Assembly (NCBI RefSeq): GCF_009765165.1
Contig: NZ_VLNU01000001.1
Coordinates: forward strand, 1,054,001-1,118,000
From: Lysobacter panacisoli
GTDB taxonomy: Bacteria > Pseudomonadota > Gammaproteobacteria > Xanthomonadales > Xanthomonadaceae
DNA length: 64,000 nt
Direction: 5' to 3'
Shown here: positions 54,689-63,655 of the stretch, piece after piece
Numbering within the stretch: the stretch's first letter is position 1
How the letters are laid out: every line of letters starts with the position of its first letter
The notes under the pieces: model-generated
Told to the model about the DNA's origin: nothing
The model's database searches: none
What the model saw: only the letters and a program-made list of their open reading frames with translations
Program-made: the position numbers and the translations under genes

Positions 54689-55849
54689 ATGATGATGCAT
54701 CGCTTCCTAATCGCTAATCGGGATGAACTGGCAGCTCGATGCAGGGTGAAGGTGGAGGCGAGATCAGTACGTGGCCTGTCCGGCGCGGAGCTGGAACACG
54801 GCATCTCCGTATTTCTCGATCAGGTGATCCGGACGCTGGAACTTGAGCGGACCGCAGCTCCGCTGCAAAGCCGACGCATTTCGGGCCGCGCCGGCGGCGG
54901 CAAGCCGGCCCTGTCAGAGATTGGCGACACCGCGGCCCAGCATGGCAAGGAATTGATGCAGCACGGCTTCACTGTCGAGGAGGTGGTCCACGACTACGGC
55001 GACCTGTGCCAAGCCATCACCGATCTGGCCTTCGAGCTGGATGTGCAGATCGAAGTGGACGAGTTCCGGATTCTTAATCGCTGCCTGGACAATGCGATCG
55101 CCAATGCAGTCACCGAGTTCGGGTATCAACGCGATATCGTGGTCGCGGACCAGCACGCTCATGATCTGAATGCGCGGCTTGGCTTTCTCGCCCACGAACT
55201 GCGTAACCAGCTGTCGACGGCGACGCTGGCACTTTCCGTGATCAGGAATGGCAGCGTGGGCATCTCCGGTGCGACCGGTGGCGTACTTGAGCGATCCCTG
55301 GTCAATCTGGGTAACCTGATCGATCGCTCCCTGGCCGAGGTCAGGATGACCGCTGGCCTGCCACTTCAGAGCCGACTGTTCTCTGTCCACGACTTCCTGG
55401 CGGAGCTCAAGCTTTCCGCCTCGCTGGAGGCCAATGTGCGCGGGTTCACTCTGAAGGTGTCTGACGTGGATCCCTTGCTAGCCGTTGAGGTGGATCGCGA
55501 TCTTCTGCTCTCGGCAGCCGGGAACCTGCTCCAGAATGCCTTCAAATTCTCGCACCCACACGGCGAGATCAGCGTCAATGCCTATGCTGTGGCCGATCGA
55601 ATCCTCATCGATGTTGAAGACCAATGTGGCGGCCTGCCTTCGGGTGATGCGGAGAAGATGTTCCTGCCCTTCACCCAAGCAGGCCAGGACAGAACTGGAT
55701 TGGGCCTGGGACTGTCCATCTCACGCAGCAGCATCGAAGCCAACTCGGGTGTGCTGAGCGTACGCAACGTGCCTGGCACCGGATGCGTGTTCACCATCGA
55801 CCTTCCCCGGCATGCGCTGGGCGATGAGTCCGCGAACGCGGAGCAGTAA
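54689..55849 (+). CDS. RsbRD-type sensor histidine kinase
   Basis: A 386-residue soluble kinase. The N-terminal part (about 1-150) matches the RsbRD_N globin-like domain (LEHGISVFLDQVIRTLELER, GKELMQHGFTVEEVVHDYGD). The HisKA box is LGFLAHELRNQL with H169; the ATPase N box is NLLQNAFKFSH, and G boxes are DQCGGLP and GLGLGLSIS. Such kinases sense light, redox or diffusible signals through partners. No response regulator gene lies beside it. Confidence 0.9.
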   Translation: MMMHRFLIANRDELAARCRVKVEARSVRGLSGAELEHGISVFLDQVIRTLELERTAAPLQSRRISGRAGGGKPALSEIGDTAAQHGKELMQHGFTVEEVVHDYGDLCQAITDLAFELDVQIEVDEFRILNRCLDNAIANAVTEFGYQRDIVVADQHAHDLNARLGFLAHELRNQLSTATLALSVIRNGSVGISGATGGVLERSLVNLGNLIDRSLAEVRMTAGLPLQSRLFSVHDFLAELKLSASLEANVRGFTLKVSDVDPLLAVEVDRDLLLSAAGNLLQNAFKFSHPHGEISVNAYAVADRILIDVEDQCGGLPSGDAEKMFLPFTQAGQDRTGLGLGLSISRSSIEANSGVLSVRNVPGTGCVFTIDLPRHALGDESANAEQ

Positions 55850-55992
55850 CCAGAATCGCATCGCAATGTGCGGTTCGAGACGGCTTCCGGACCCGCCGAT
55901 AGCGGCAATTGCTGCGACGAGTTGCCTAACGCAGCTTGAGCATTGATACCTCGCCCACCGAGGCGGAGTCACGAACCAGACTTCTTCTGAGG

Positions 55993-56271
55993 CTAGTCAC
56001 TCGAATTGGGTGCGTGCGACACCGCGTAGTCGACCAGCTCAGCCGTCCAATCCTCCGCAAAGGCCTGGCATCGATCAGCGATGTAGTCGCTGCCTCGAGC
56101 ATACGAAGGCACCATCGGTTTGCTTATCGACGCGTCGTCCAACACCGCCTTCCAAGATGCGAGTGCGACGCTCGGATCAGGATGGGTGCGAAGCGTCGCG
56201 CGCAACGCCTGTCGCAGAATGTAAACCTGCGCTTGCAGGTCACACAGGGCCTCTTCCGTTACTCGATCCAT
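55993..56271 (-). CDS. small hypothetical protein upstream of Hsp20-like gene region
   Basis: A 92-residue protein starting MDRVTEEALCDLQAQVYILR at ATG 56271 with GAGGTG site; an in-frame ATG at 56304 is less likely. Predicted helical, pattern LRTHPDPSVALASWKAVLDD. No family recognised. Confidence 0.65.
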   Translation of the reverse strand: MDRVTEEALCDLQAQVYILRQALRATLRTHPDPSVALASWKAVLDDASISKPMVPSYARGSDYIADRCQAFAEDWTAELVDYAVSHAPNSSD

Positions 56272-56326
56272 AGGCACCTCGATCAAGAGGCGGCTGCCCG
56301 CCAAACGACGGGCAGCCGCACAAAGG

Positions 56327-56803
56327 CTACTGACTGATGACCGAACCGACTTGAATTCGCCGCGGCGTTGTCTCGGGCCGCTTCGGAATTACGATCTTTA
56401 GGACGCCGTTATCGCCCGAGGCGGAAATGACTTCCGGATCCGCGCTTTCAGGCAACGCAAATCGGCGGTGAAAGCTGCCTTGACGCCTCTCAATACGGGA
56501 GAAGCTCTCGGTATCCGACGTGGCTTCGCTGCGCCGTTCGCCCTTGATCGTCAGAATTCCCTTGTCCATCTGCACCTCGATGTCCTGAGGCGGCACCCCG
56601 GGAAGATCCGCGTAGAGGACGAACTGGCCGGCCTCCTCCTTGATGTCAACGAGGGGTATCCATTGGCTGGTGACAATCGACGACTCATCGGAAGATCCGT
56701 TCTCGAACATGCCCCGTTCGATTAGACGGTCGAGCATTTGCCGGAGCGGATCCTGGGACAGGCCTTGGTTGGGCCACTGGGGAATGCGAACCATCGTGTT
56801 CAT
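56327..56803 (-). CDS. Hsp20-family small heat-shock protein
   Basis: A 158-residue alpha-crystallin-type chaperone. The conserved ACD is visible: LVDIKEEAGQFVLYADLPGV, IKGERRSE, FHRRFALPESAD, ISASGDNGVLKIVIPKRPET. ATG at 56803 with GGAGA site chosen over the longer open frame from 56896. It holds unfolding proteins during heat or other stress. Confidence 0.95.
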   Translation of the reverse strand: MNTMVRIPQWPNQGLSQDPLRQMLDRLIERGMFENGSSDESSIVTSQWIPLVDIKEEAGQFVLYADLPGVPPQDIEVQMDKGILTIKGERRSEATSDTESFSRIERRQGSFHRRFALPESADPEVISASGDNGVLKIVIPKRPETTPRRIQVGSVISQ

Positions 56804-56997
56804 GGCTAGGTCTCCAATTGGCGGTATGGACGGTAGCCCCGTCCGAAACGCAAATAGGAGCGCAGGAAGGCGATTCAAGGGGCCCAATTGCAGCACAAGG
56901 CGCCACTCAGGGTTCGTTTAGAGAGGATGGGCGCCCCGCTGCGCTAAGGGGATTGCGCGAGCGAGGATGCGGCAACATCACCGTTGGAGATTGGTGA

Positions 56998-57120
56998 ATG
57001 CAGCTAGGTCGTGACGAAGCTGAGCTGGACCGGCGCTTGGCCGCGTTGGACGAGGCCATGGTCATGTTGCGCGCCGAGTATCCCGGCCAGGAACAACTCA
57101 GGGCGGCGCACCGGCAATAG
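56998..57120 (+). CDS. small protein, 40 residues
   Basis: ATG at 56998 preceded by GGAGATTGGTGA gives a 40-residue open frame, MQLGRDEAELDRRLAALDEA ... RAAHRQ, stop 57118. The sequence is strongly helical with regular heptad spacing (LDRRLAALDEAMVMLR), as in small coiled-coil proteins. No family recognised. Confidence 0.5.
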   Translation: MQLGRDEAELDRRLAALDEAMVMLRAEYPGQEQLRAAHRQ

Positions 57121-57178
57121 GTGCCAAGGGAGAGCCCGTCACTTTCCCCTGGCACCCCTCCCCCACCTAACCTTGGAA

Positions 57179-57382
57179 CTAGAGACCCGGGGTTGGCACA
57201 CCGTAGCGGTGCAGTATTTCGTCCACCTCGATCCGGACCTCGTTCGGGTCCTCCGCGCTACTAATCATTGGCCCGATGTAACACGTGAACGCCGACAGGA
57301 TGTCCTCCTGGGGCACCGCCTCGATGATCACCGGCACCATGGCTTCGAACGCTTCGAGATCGTGGCTATGCGCGTCAGTCAT
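57179..57382 (-). CDS. small hypothetical protein
   Basis: A 67-residue protein starting MTDAHSHDLEAFEAMVPVII. The second ATG (57382) is nine bases after GGGAG; the first (57391) is directly against it, so 57382 was chosen. Ends EILHRYGVPTPGL. Helical, no family recognised. Confidence 0.6.
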   Translation of the reverse strand: MTDAHSHDLEAFEAMVPVIIEAVPQEDILSAFTCYIGPMISSAEDPNEVRIEVDEILHRYGVPTPGL

Positions 57383-57494
57383 GACCCTCATCTCCCATTG
57401 AAGGTTGATCTTGGGGCAGTAAATTTTCCGCGGGGATCGTTAATCGCGCGTCAAATCGCGGCGGATTCCGCGTGCTGCGAATCGGCCAGCAGCG

Positions 57495-57944
57495 CTAGTA
57501 TTGAGGCGCCCTCACGGACCTATTCCTATGTGCTACTCCGCCCAGATCTGGGCAGACTGCTAGTAGTTCTGCGTCACCGCCGAACCCAAAGGCCCCGGTT
57601 CCCCGGGATGCGGCCCCTCTACCCCGACGCGTGCCCGTCCTACCGCGCTCGGGCATCCAAGGGCTCGATGCGTCCCCGCCTGCCTCTTCGGCCAGCTTGC
57701 GCCAAACAGCAGCCTCTTCCTCATTGGGCGCATAGGCCGCGCCGATCGTTCCCAAGACCAAGCCCAAGGGGAGGTCCGCCAGCTCGGCAAGTCGCATGCA
57801 GGTCATCGGACTCGGCTGGCTGTTCCCCTACCGCCAGTTGGAAACGGCCGGCGATCCAACGTTCAGAGCGCCTGCGAGCTCTCGATCCGAGTCCCGAGAC
57901 TGAAGCATTTCCCGGACCTCAGCTTCATATCCGTTTAGCTGCGG
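57495..57944 (-). pseudogene. DUF3693-like HTH protein with internal stop
   Basis: In one minus-strand frame a helix-turn-helix (EVREMLQSRDSDRELAGALN, NVGSPAVSNWR) is followed by a TAG codon (57828-57830) and then, in the same frame, by AELADLPLGLVLGTIGAAYA and EEEAAVWRKLAEEAG. The order and phrases match phage-type DUF3693 HTH proteins, where no stop occurs. The reading frame also lacks a good start at its 5' end. It is probably a decayed prophage repressor-type gene. Confidence 0.6.
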
Positions 57945-58133
57945 GCAGCGACATCTGCGCGATCGCGCGCGAGAAGCACTTAGTCAGGGCTCCCGTCACC
58001 TGCCATGGGATGGGCGTTCTGTGGTCAGGATGCTCGCACACCGTGCGGATCAAGAGGACAAGCCAGCCGCGCTGGCACTTCGAGGATGTGCGCGGTCGGT
58101 CACTTCACGGCCACTCAGGAGCGTCGTCCCTGG

Positions 58134-58240
58134 ATGTCCGCTCACGCCCAGAAGCAGCTCGCGGGACCACTGTGTGACGAAAGCGGACGTCAGCATTGCC
58201 GACCACCGTGTCTCATGTCCGCTATCGGCCATAAGCGGCC
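58134..58240. repeat. cluster of three dispersed palindromic elements
   Basis: Copies at 58134-58158 (ATGTCCGCTCACGCCCAGAA), near 58171-58190 (half element, AAGCGGACGT) and 58214-58240 (ATGTCCGCTATCGGCCATAA). The region between the DUF3693 remnant and the membrane-protein gene (57945-58266) holds nothing else I recognise. Confidence 0.65.
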
Positions 58241-58266
58241 CCCCCACGCGCCGCCAGTCCCGGTGC

Positions 58267-58617
58267 TTACCTGAAAAGCAGGATGAGATGCGTCACCCGC
58301 CAGAAGAGCACCACATAGGCGGCGATAAGCAGCGTCTGCCACAAACGCGGCAGACCTGACTTCGAGAGGCGGTGTATGCCATCGGCGAGGTTCAGTAGCA
58401 CCAACCCCGTGCCCAACACAGCAACGACATAGCCGGTCGATCGGAAGGCCAGCGGCCCGATGTCGCGAGGGTCGTGCTCTATCGCTTCCAGCCCCGCGGC
58501 CAGGACCAACGTGGCGACGACCAGATTGCGCGTGTGCTCGAAGATCGTGCGTGAGACGTCGCGCTCGAAAAGCACATCCCGCATGCGACGCAACCAGTCA
58601 GCGTTCCATAACGTCAC
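58267..58617 (-). CDS. four-helix membrane protein, unknown
   Basis: A 116-residue protein, start GTG at 58617 eight bases after GGAG (a TTG at 58623 is in frame but too near the ribosome site). Predicted helices at about 31-48, 60-76, 93-110. Contains HDPRDIGPLAFRSTGYVVAV. Follows the beta-barrel gene by 15 bp, probably in one operon with the sulfatase. Confidence 0.65.
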   Translation of the reverse strand: MTLWNADWLRRMRDVLFERDVSRTIFEHTRNLVVATLVLAAGLEAIEHDPRDIGPLAFRSTGYVVAVLGTGLVLLNLADGIHRLSKSGLPRLWQTLLIAAYVVLFWRVTHLILLFR

Positions 58618-58632
58618 ATCCAATGCTCCGCG

Positions 58633-59376
58633 TCAGAACGCGAATCCATATCCGATTGCCGGCCCCTTGATCACCAAATCCGTGGAGACGCTTCGCGCCT
58701 GCGCGTCTACGTCGAGGTAGCGGTAGCCGAAGTACCACGCGCCAGATTTCATTTTGTAGTTCGCGACGATGCTCGTGTTCCACGTGCCATCCGTGTCGCC
58801 CCAGGATCCGTCAGCTCGCAGCGTCAAGCCCCAGCGCCCGCCAAAGGCCCATGTGTAGCGCGCGCCGAACATGAAGTCGTTGAACGACTCGTCCAGTTCC
58901 ACGCGAAACTGCGGAACGCCGAGGGGCCCGGTCGGCGTGATCGTGCTGGCGATGTCAAGATCGAGGTAACGAAGCCCGGCGAAGACCTCGGTTCCCGTGA
59001 AGCGTTGCCCGCCCGGGCTCCACACGGCAGCCGCCTCGAAAAGGCGCGTGTCCAAGTCGGAATCGGCCTGGAAAATGCGCCGCGTGGCGTCCTGCGATAA
59101 GCCCAGATAGGTGAAGTCGGCGAATAGTCCGAAGTGCTCGCCCTGTCCCTCGGCATGCATCTGGAACGCGCCGTCGAGCTTGTCCACGACATCGCCGAAG
59201 CTCAGTCGCCGCGAAACCACCGCCGAGGCCGGCGGCGGGGTCTCGAGGTCCGTGCTGATGTCGACCGCCCATACGTACGGCGCCACGATCCAGTCCCAGC
59301 GACCCTGGGCACCCGCGGCGCCGCACGGAATGAGCAGCGCGACTGCAACCGGCGTGATCCGGGCATAACACTTCAT
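58633..59376 (-). CDS. outer-membrane beta-barrel-like protein
   Basis: A 247-residue exported protein (signal peptide to about 23, GAAGAQG) with a pattern of alternating residues ending in YGFAF, typical of outer-membrane barrels (WDWIVAPYVWAVDIST, GLFADFTYLGLS, SGAWYFGYRYLDVDA). Starts at 59376, 59385 (GTG) and 59391 are possible; the ribosome site GAGGAG lies next to 59391. Downstream of a sulfatase gene. Confidence 0.75.
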   Translation of the reverse strand: MKCYARITPVAVALLIPCGAAGAQGRWDWIVAPYVWAVDISTDLETPPPASAVVSRRLSFGDVVDKLDGAFQMHAEGQGEHFGLFADFTYLGLSQDATRRIFQADSDLDTRLFEAAAVWSPGGQRFTGTEVFAGLRYLDLDIASTITPTGPLGVPQFRVELDESFNDFMFGARYTWAFGGRWGLTLRADGSWGDTDGTWNTSIVANYKMKSGAWYFGYRYLDVDAQARSVSTDLVIKGPAIGYGFAF

Positions 59377-59430
59377 CGCGAGCACGGCCATCTCCTCTTC
59401 GTAGGCGATGCGCGAGCGCACCGCACGATG

Positions 59431-61812
59431 CTACTTGAGGTACTTCACGTCGAGCCGGTCGATCTCGCCGTTATAGGCGAAGGGTTTCCGGTCGAAGTAC
59501 GCCAGCGATACCGGCGAATAGCTGTCGCGGCCCACGTCGAACGCATCGTTGGCCGTGAACGTCAGCGGCGCCGAGCGCGGCACGCGGCCCTGCGCCACGG
59601 CCTTGCCATTCACTCTTACTTCCACATCGAGCGGGCCGGCGTGCTTGTCATCCGCCTTGCGCGTTTCGACCTCGATCCTGACCTTGCCGGACGGAAGCGG
59701 CGCCGACGAAGCCAGGTTGGTGCGTTCGACTTCGAACAGGTTGTACTCGTAGTTCAGCTTGCCCTGGTCGACCCACAGCGCCACCCCTCCCGAGAACGCG
59801 CCCAGTGCGTACAGCACGCCTTGCGAATCCGGCTTCAGTTCTGTTTCGATGGTGACCAGGTTGCTGCGTGCGCCCACCTTTGGTGCGGTGAACTCGGGTA
59901 CGGCGACCACTTCCTGCGTATAGCTGAACTCGGTGGCCGGGTTCGACGGCGCGTCTTCGGGATGGAACACGACCGACCAAAGGCCGCCACCGACGGGCCA
60001 GACCTTATTCGCTTGTGCCTGCGCGTCGAACGACGCCTTGAGCGAGGCCACCTTGTCGGGATGCTGCGATGCGACGTCCTTTGCCTGCGAGTAATCCGTG
60101 CGCAGATCGTGCAGCTCCCACGCATCCTGGTCGGGCGACCATTTGAAGATCGCCGGATCCACGCCCGCCTTCCACGGCGTACGCGGACCGAACACGGAGG
60201 CGATCCACTCGTCCTCGTAGTATGCGCGACTGCCCATGATCTCGAAGTACTGGCCCTTCTTTCGACCGGGTGCCTTCGCCGAATCGAAGGTGTAGGCCAT
60301 GCTCACGCCGTCAAGCGGGTCCTGCGAGACTCCGTCGACGAGCTTCGGCGGCGTGATGTCGAGCACGTCGTAGATCGTCGGCACGATGTCGTTGACGTGG
60401 TGGAATTGCGAGCGCGGGGTCTTGTCAGGCTTGATCGTTCCCGGCCAGGAAACGACCAGCGGAGTCCGCGTGCCACCAAAATGCGCGGCGACAAGTTTGG
60501 TCGAACGGTGCGGAGTCGAACCGGCCCACGCCCAACCGGCGTGATACATGTTGTCGGCCTTCGGCGATCCCAGCACGTCCATTCCGCCGAGCTCGTTCAT
60601 CGTGCGGATGTGATCCTTGATTTCCGTAGCGATGCCGTTCTGCGCCAGCAGCTCGCTGATGGTGCCGTTCTGGCCCTCCGCGCTGGATCCGTTGTCGCCC
60701 CACACATAGAAGACGAGCGTGTTGTCGCGGATGCCCATCTGGTCGAGTGCATCGATGATGCGCCCGGCCTGCGCGTCGGCGTGCTCGGTGTAGCCGGCGA
60801 ACACTTCCATCAGGCGGCGCTGGAACGGCTTCTCGTCATCGGGAATGTCGGACCACGCGACGAGTGTGTCGGGTCGCGGCGTCAATTCGGTGTTCTTCGG
60901 GATCCATCCCAGCTTCTTCTGTCGCGCGAACACGTCTTCCCGCATCTGGTCCCAGCCACCGTCGAACTTGCCCTTATACCGGTCGGCCCAGTCGTTGAAG
61001 ATGTGATGCGGCCCGTGCGCGGCGCCGGGCGCCCAGTACATGAAGAATGGACGGTCCGGCGTGAGCGCGTGCACCTGCTTCATCCAAGCCACGGCCTTGT
61101 CGGTCATGTCGACGGTGAAGTGGTAACCCTCCTTGCCGTGCGAGGGATCGATGCGCACCGTGTTCTCCACGACTGCCGGCTCCCACTGCGACGATTCGCC
61201 GGCGAGGAACCCGTAGAAGTAGTCGAAGCCGATGCCCTCGCCCGCGGGCCAGTCGGTGTATGGTCCGACGGCTGTGGTTTCGTTCGCCGGCGTGTTGTGC
61301 CATTTGCCGAAGGCCGCCGTGGAGTAGCCGTAGTAGCCCAACACTTTCGCGGCGGTGGCCGACGTGCGCGGAATTCGGCCCGTGTAGCCGTCCCAGTCGT
61401 TGGCCAGTTCGGCGATCTGCCCGTTGCCAACGCGATGGTGATTGCGCCCGGTCAACAACGATGCGCGCGTGGGCGAGCACATCGCTGCGTTGTGGAAACG
61501 GTTGTAGCTCACGCCCTGCTTGGCCAGCCGGCTCAGCGTCGGAGTATTGATGACGCCGCCGAAGGTGCCGGGCAACGCCGGCCCGACGTCGTCGAGCATG
61601 ATCACCACGATGTTCGGCGCGTTGGCCGGCAAATGCGGTTTCGCTGGGAGTGGGCTGTAGCTGGATTGTGCGATTGTCGGCCCCGCCTTGCTCCCGGACG
61701 GCTTTCGCGGGAAAGGCAGCGACTCCTGCGCGAATGCTGGCGCTGCGAAAAGCAGCGAGCCCAGGGCGAGAGCGAGGTGGCGGACCTTAAATCGGCTGCG
61801 ACTGGCGGGCAT
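59431..61812 (-). CDS. exported arylsulfatase
   Basis: A 793-residue type I sulfatase. A signal peptide (to about 29, APAFAQE) is followed by metal residues in NIVVIMLDDVGP (D74, D75) and the formylglycine motif CSPTRASLLTGR with Cys112; later metal ligands are in FVYVWGDNGSSAEGQ. The cysteine form needs the formylglycine-generating enzyme, which is not in the window. The C-terminal part (about 560-793) is a beta-rich domain as in AtsD-like enzymes. ATG at 61812 with GGAGG site. Substrate sulfate ester unknown. Confidence 0.93.
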   Translation of the reverse strand: MPASRSRFKVRHLALALGSLLFAAPAFAQESLPFPRKPSGSKAGPTIAQSSYSPLPAKPHLPANAPNIVVIMLDDVGPALPGTFGGVINTPTLSRLAKQGVSYNRFHNAAMCSPTRASLLTGRNHHRVGNGQIAELANDWDGYTGRIPRTSATAAKVLGYYGYSTAAFGKWHNTPANETTAVGPYTDWPAGEGIGFDYFYGFLAGESSQWEPAVVENTVRIDPSHGKEGYHFTVDMTDKAVAWMKQVHALTPDRPFFMYWAPGAAHGPHHIFNDWADRYKGKFDGGWDQMREDVFARQKKLGWIPKNTELTPRPDTLVAWSDIPDDEKPFQRRLMEVFAGYTEHADAQAGRIIDALDQMGIRDNTLVFYVWGDNGSSAEGQNGTISELLAQNGIATEIKDHIRTMNELGGMDVLGSPKADNMYHAGWAWAGSTPHRSTKLVAAHFGGTRTPLVVSWPGTIKPDKTPRSQFHHVNDIVPTIYDVLDITPPKLVDGVSQDPLDGVSMAYTFDSAKAPGRKKGQYFEIMGSRAYYEDEWIASVFGPRTPWKAGVDPAIFKWSPDQDAWELHDLRTDYSQAKDVASQHPDKVASLKASFDAQAQANKVWPVGGGLWSVVFHPEDAPSNPATEFSYTQEVVAVPEFTAPKVGARSNLVTIETELKPDSQGVLYALGAFSGGVALWVDQGKLNYEYNLFEVERTNLASSAPLPSGKVRIEVETRKADDKHAGPLDVEVRVNGKAVAQGRVPRSAPLTFTANDAFDVGRDSYSPVSLAYFDRKPFAYNGEIDRLDVKYLK

Positions 61813-62032
61813 TCGAACCTCCGTCGGCACGCAGAGCGGGGGCTCTGCGCAGGTCTCATGGACGCTGCCGCCAAGCTTTTGAACCGGGACCGCGGAACGC
61901 TCGGTACCGGCGCTTACGACCGCGTTCAAGCGGCGGTCAGCCTTATCAACTCGGCGTGAACAGTCAGTGAAAAGGCTCGTCAGTCCCACCGACGGCTGCT
62001 GAAAAACGCACTTGAGCTGTCCAAGTGGCCAG

Positions 62033-62061
62033 ATGCCCGCTATCGGCCAGAAGCGGTCATT
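62033..62061. repeat. dispersed palindromic element
   Basis: ATGCCCGCT and AAGCGGTCATT arms around ATCGGCCAG, upstream of the sulfatase gene and next to the 3' end of the small membrane-protein gene. One arm base differs from the consensus. Confidence 0.7.
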
Positions 62062-62083
62062 TGCCAATGCAGAACCAACTGGA

Positions 62084-62443
62084 TCAGGCCAGCACTTTAG
62101 GCTTGCGAAAACACAGACAGGCGATCGCTATGCCACACCCGACGAGGCAAACGCCCATGCCGTACAGCATTGCGATTGCAGCCCAGTACTGGAGCGGTTG
62201 GTGCGCCTCCAGATAGTTGAAGTCCCCGAGTTTCCGACTCGCGACATGGAATGCGCCGGAGTGGACGAATTTCTGGGCCACTAGTACAGCCCCTGCGCCG
62301 AAAGCTGCAAAGAAGATGAAGCCGACGACGAAGAGCATGGGGCGGTGCTTGGGCGGCCTGAACGAAGGAAGCAGGCGCGAGGCAACAAGCGCGGAAAGCG
62401 GTGTAAGCGCGATCCATAGTGTCCAGCCGACAGCGTTTTCCAT
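62084..62443 (-). CDS. small membrane protein
   Basis: A 119-residue protein with three predicted helices (about 8-24, 38-56, 93-112). Start at 62443 MENAVGWTLWIALTPLSALV; the open frame upstream to 62587 is translated repeat sequence and not protein. No family recognised. Confidence 0.6.
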   Translation of the reverse strand: MENAVGWTLWIALTPLSALVASRLLPSFRPPKHRPMLFVVGFIFFAAFGAGAVLVAQKFVHSGAFHVASRKLGDFNYLEAHQPLQYWAAIAMLYGMGVCLVGCGIAIACLCFRKPKVLA

Positions 62444-62492
62444 CAGATCTTCAGCCCTTGAAGAGAGAGATCGAAACGTCGGAGCCACGATC

Positions 62493-62580
62493 GATGTCCG
62501 CTTTGGATCGAAAGCGGACATTAGCATCGTCCCGGCGGGCCAGGTCGGACGGATGTCCGCTATCGGCCAGAAGCGGACAT
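62493..62580. repeat. two dispersed palindromic elements
   Basis: A near-perfect copy at 62493-62522 (ATGTCCGCTTT with AAAGCGGACATT) and a second at 62553-62580 (ATGTCCGCTAT with AGAAGCGGACAT). They fill much of the 324-bp gap between two genes; the rest holds nothing I recognise. Confidence 0.8.
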
Positions 62581-62767
62581 CGAACAAGGCAAATCCTTAG
62601 ACTGGGACGCTCCGTGAATCGCGGTTCGTAGATTGCGTCGGTCAGACTTGGCGCACGTCGCAGCTGGAAAGGCTTCAGTCTGCTTTTCGGCAGGATCGCT
62701 CGACGACTGATCAACGCGGTTCGTCGGGAAGCCCTTGCGGACTCCCCGACAGACCCTGTTGGCAGGA

Positions 62768-63541
62768 TTACTTCGCGGCCGCGCGCGCTGCCTCGATAAT
62801 CACCTTCGCCACCGCTTCCGGGCTCGACACCATCGGCACGTGGCTAGTCGCCACTTCGATGGTGGTGGCGCCGATCTTCTTCGCGAGCGCACGCTGAGCG
62901 CCCGGGTCGATCATGCGATCCTGGCCGGCGACGATGTACCACGACGGCTTCGCGGTCCACGCGGCCACGGTGACGGGCTGTTCGAAGTTCGCACCGCGCA
63001 CCGGACCCTGGGTGGCGTGGATCAGGTTGGCTTCGGCGGCGCTCACGTCCTGAGCGAAATCGCGGGCGATGGCGTCGGCGGGCAGAGTGAGGAAACCGTC
63101 GGCGTCGGCGATGAAGTGCGCGAAGCCCGGAGGCGCCGGGAAGCCGGTGGTGTCGGCGGCCGAGTGGGCCCCGAGCGTCGGTGCGAAGGCCGCGACGTAG
63201 ACCAGCGACTTCACCTTGGCATTGCCGCCGGCCTGGGTGATGACCGCACCGCCCCAGGAATGGCCGACCAGCACGACCGGACCTGTCTGGGCGTTGATGA
63301 TGCGGTTGGCGGCGGCGACGTCGTCTTCCAGCGAGGTCAGCGGGTTCTGCACCGCGACTGCATTCAGGCCCTGGGCCTGTAGCAGCGGGATGACCTTGTT
63401 CCAGGACGAACCGTCCGCGAAGGCGCCGTGCACCAAGACCACGGTCGGGCGGGTGGCGACGATCGGGTCAGGGGTCGCGGCGGTGGCGGCGGCGCTCAGG
63501 CCGAGGGCGGAGGCGAGGACCAGCGGGGCGAGCAAGTTCAT
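62768..63541 (-). CDS. secreted alpha/beta hydrolase
   Basis: A 257-residue exported hydrolase (signal peptide to about 22). VLVHGAFADGSSW near the oxyanion hole, nucleophile Ser95 in VGHSWGGAV, and SHVPMVSSPEAVAK with the catalytic His. It resembles the PHB-depolymerase/esterase-like family common in soil bacteria. ATG at 63541 with AAGGA site. Divergent from the AraC gene, which may control it. Confidence 0.9.
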   Translation of the reverse strand: MNLLAPLVLASALGLSAAATAATPDPIVATRPTVVLVHGAFADGSSWNKVIPLLQAQGLNAVAVQNPLTSLEDDVAAANRIINAQTGPVVLVGHSWGGAVITQAGGNAKVKSLVYVAAFAPTLGAHSAADTTGFPAPPGFAHFIADADGFLTLPADAIARDFAQDVSAAEANLIHATQGPVRGANFEQPVTVAAWTAKPSWYIVAGQDRMIDPGAQRALAKKIGATTIEVATSHVPMVSSPEAVAKVIIEAARAAAK

Positions 63542-63655
63542 GGCGGAGTTCCTTGGGAGTGTGTCGGCCGGGTCGTTCCCGGTGAGGCCACTATCCCGGA
63601 GTCGCCCGCACGTCATGTGCTGTAAAGTCCAGAAAACTTGCCATGGAGTCCAAAC

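Noticed and set aside
57011..58177. 388-residue plus-strand open frame
   Set aside because: It runs opposite to several small genes and a decayed HTH gene, and contains palindromic repeats; no ribosome site or domain.
59134..61959. 941-residue plus-strand open frame opposite the sulfatase
   Set aside because: Antisense shadow of the sulfatase gene, arginine- and valine-rich without domain features.
62444..62587. N-terminal extension of the small membrane protein at 62084
   Set aside because: The added residues are translations of two palindromic elements, seen as recurrent phrases such as FWPIADI and SAFDPKRT.
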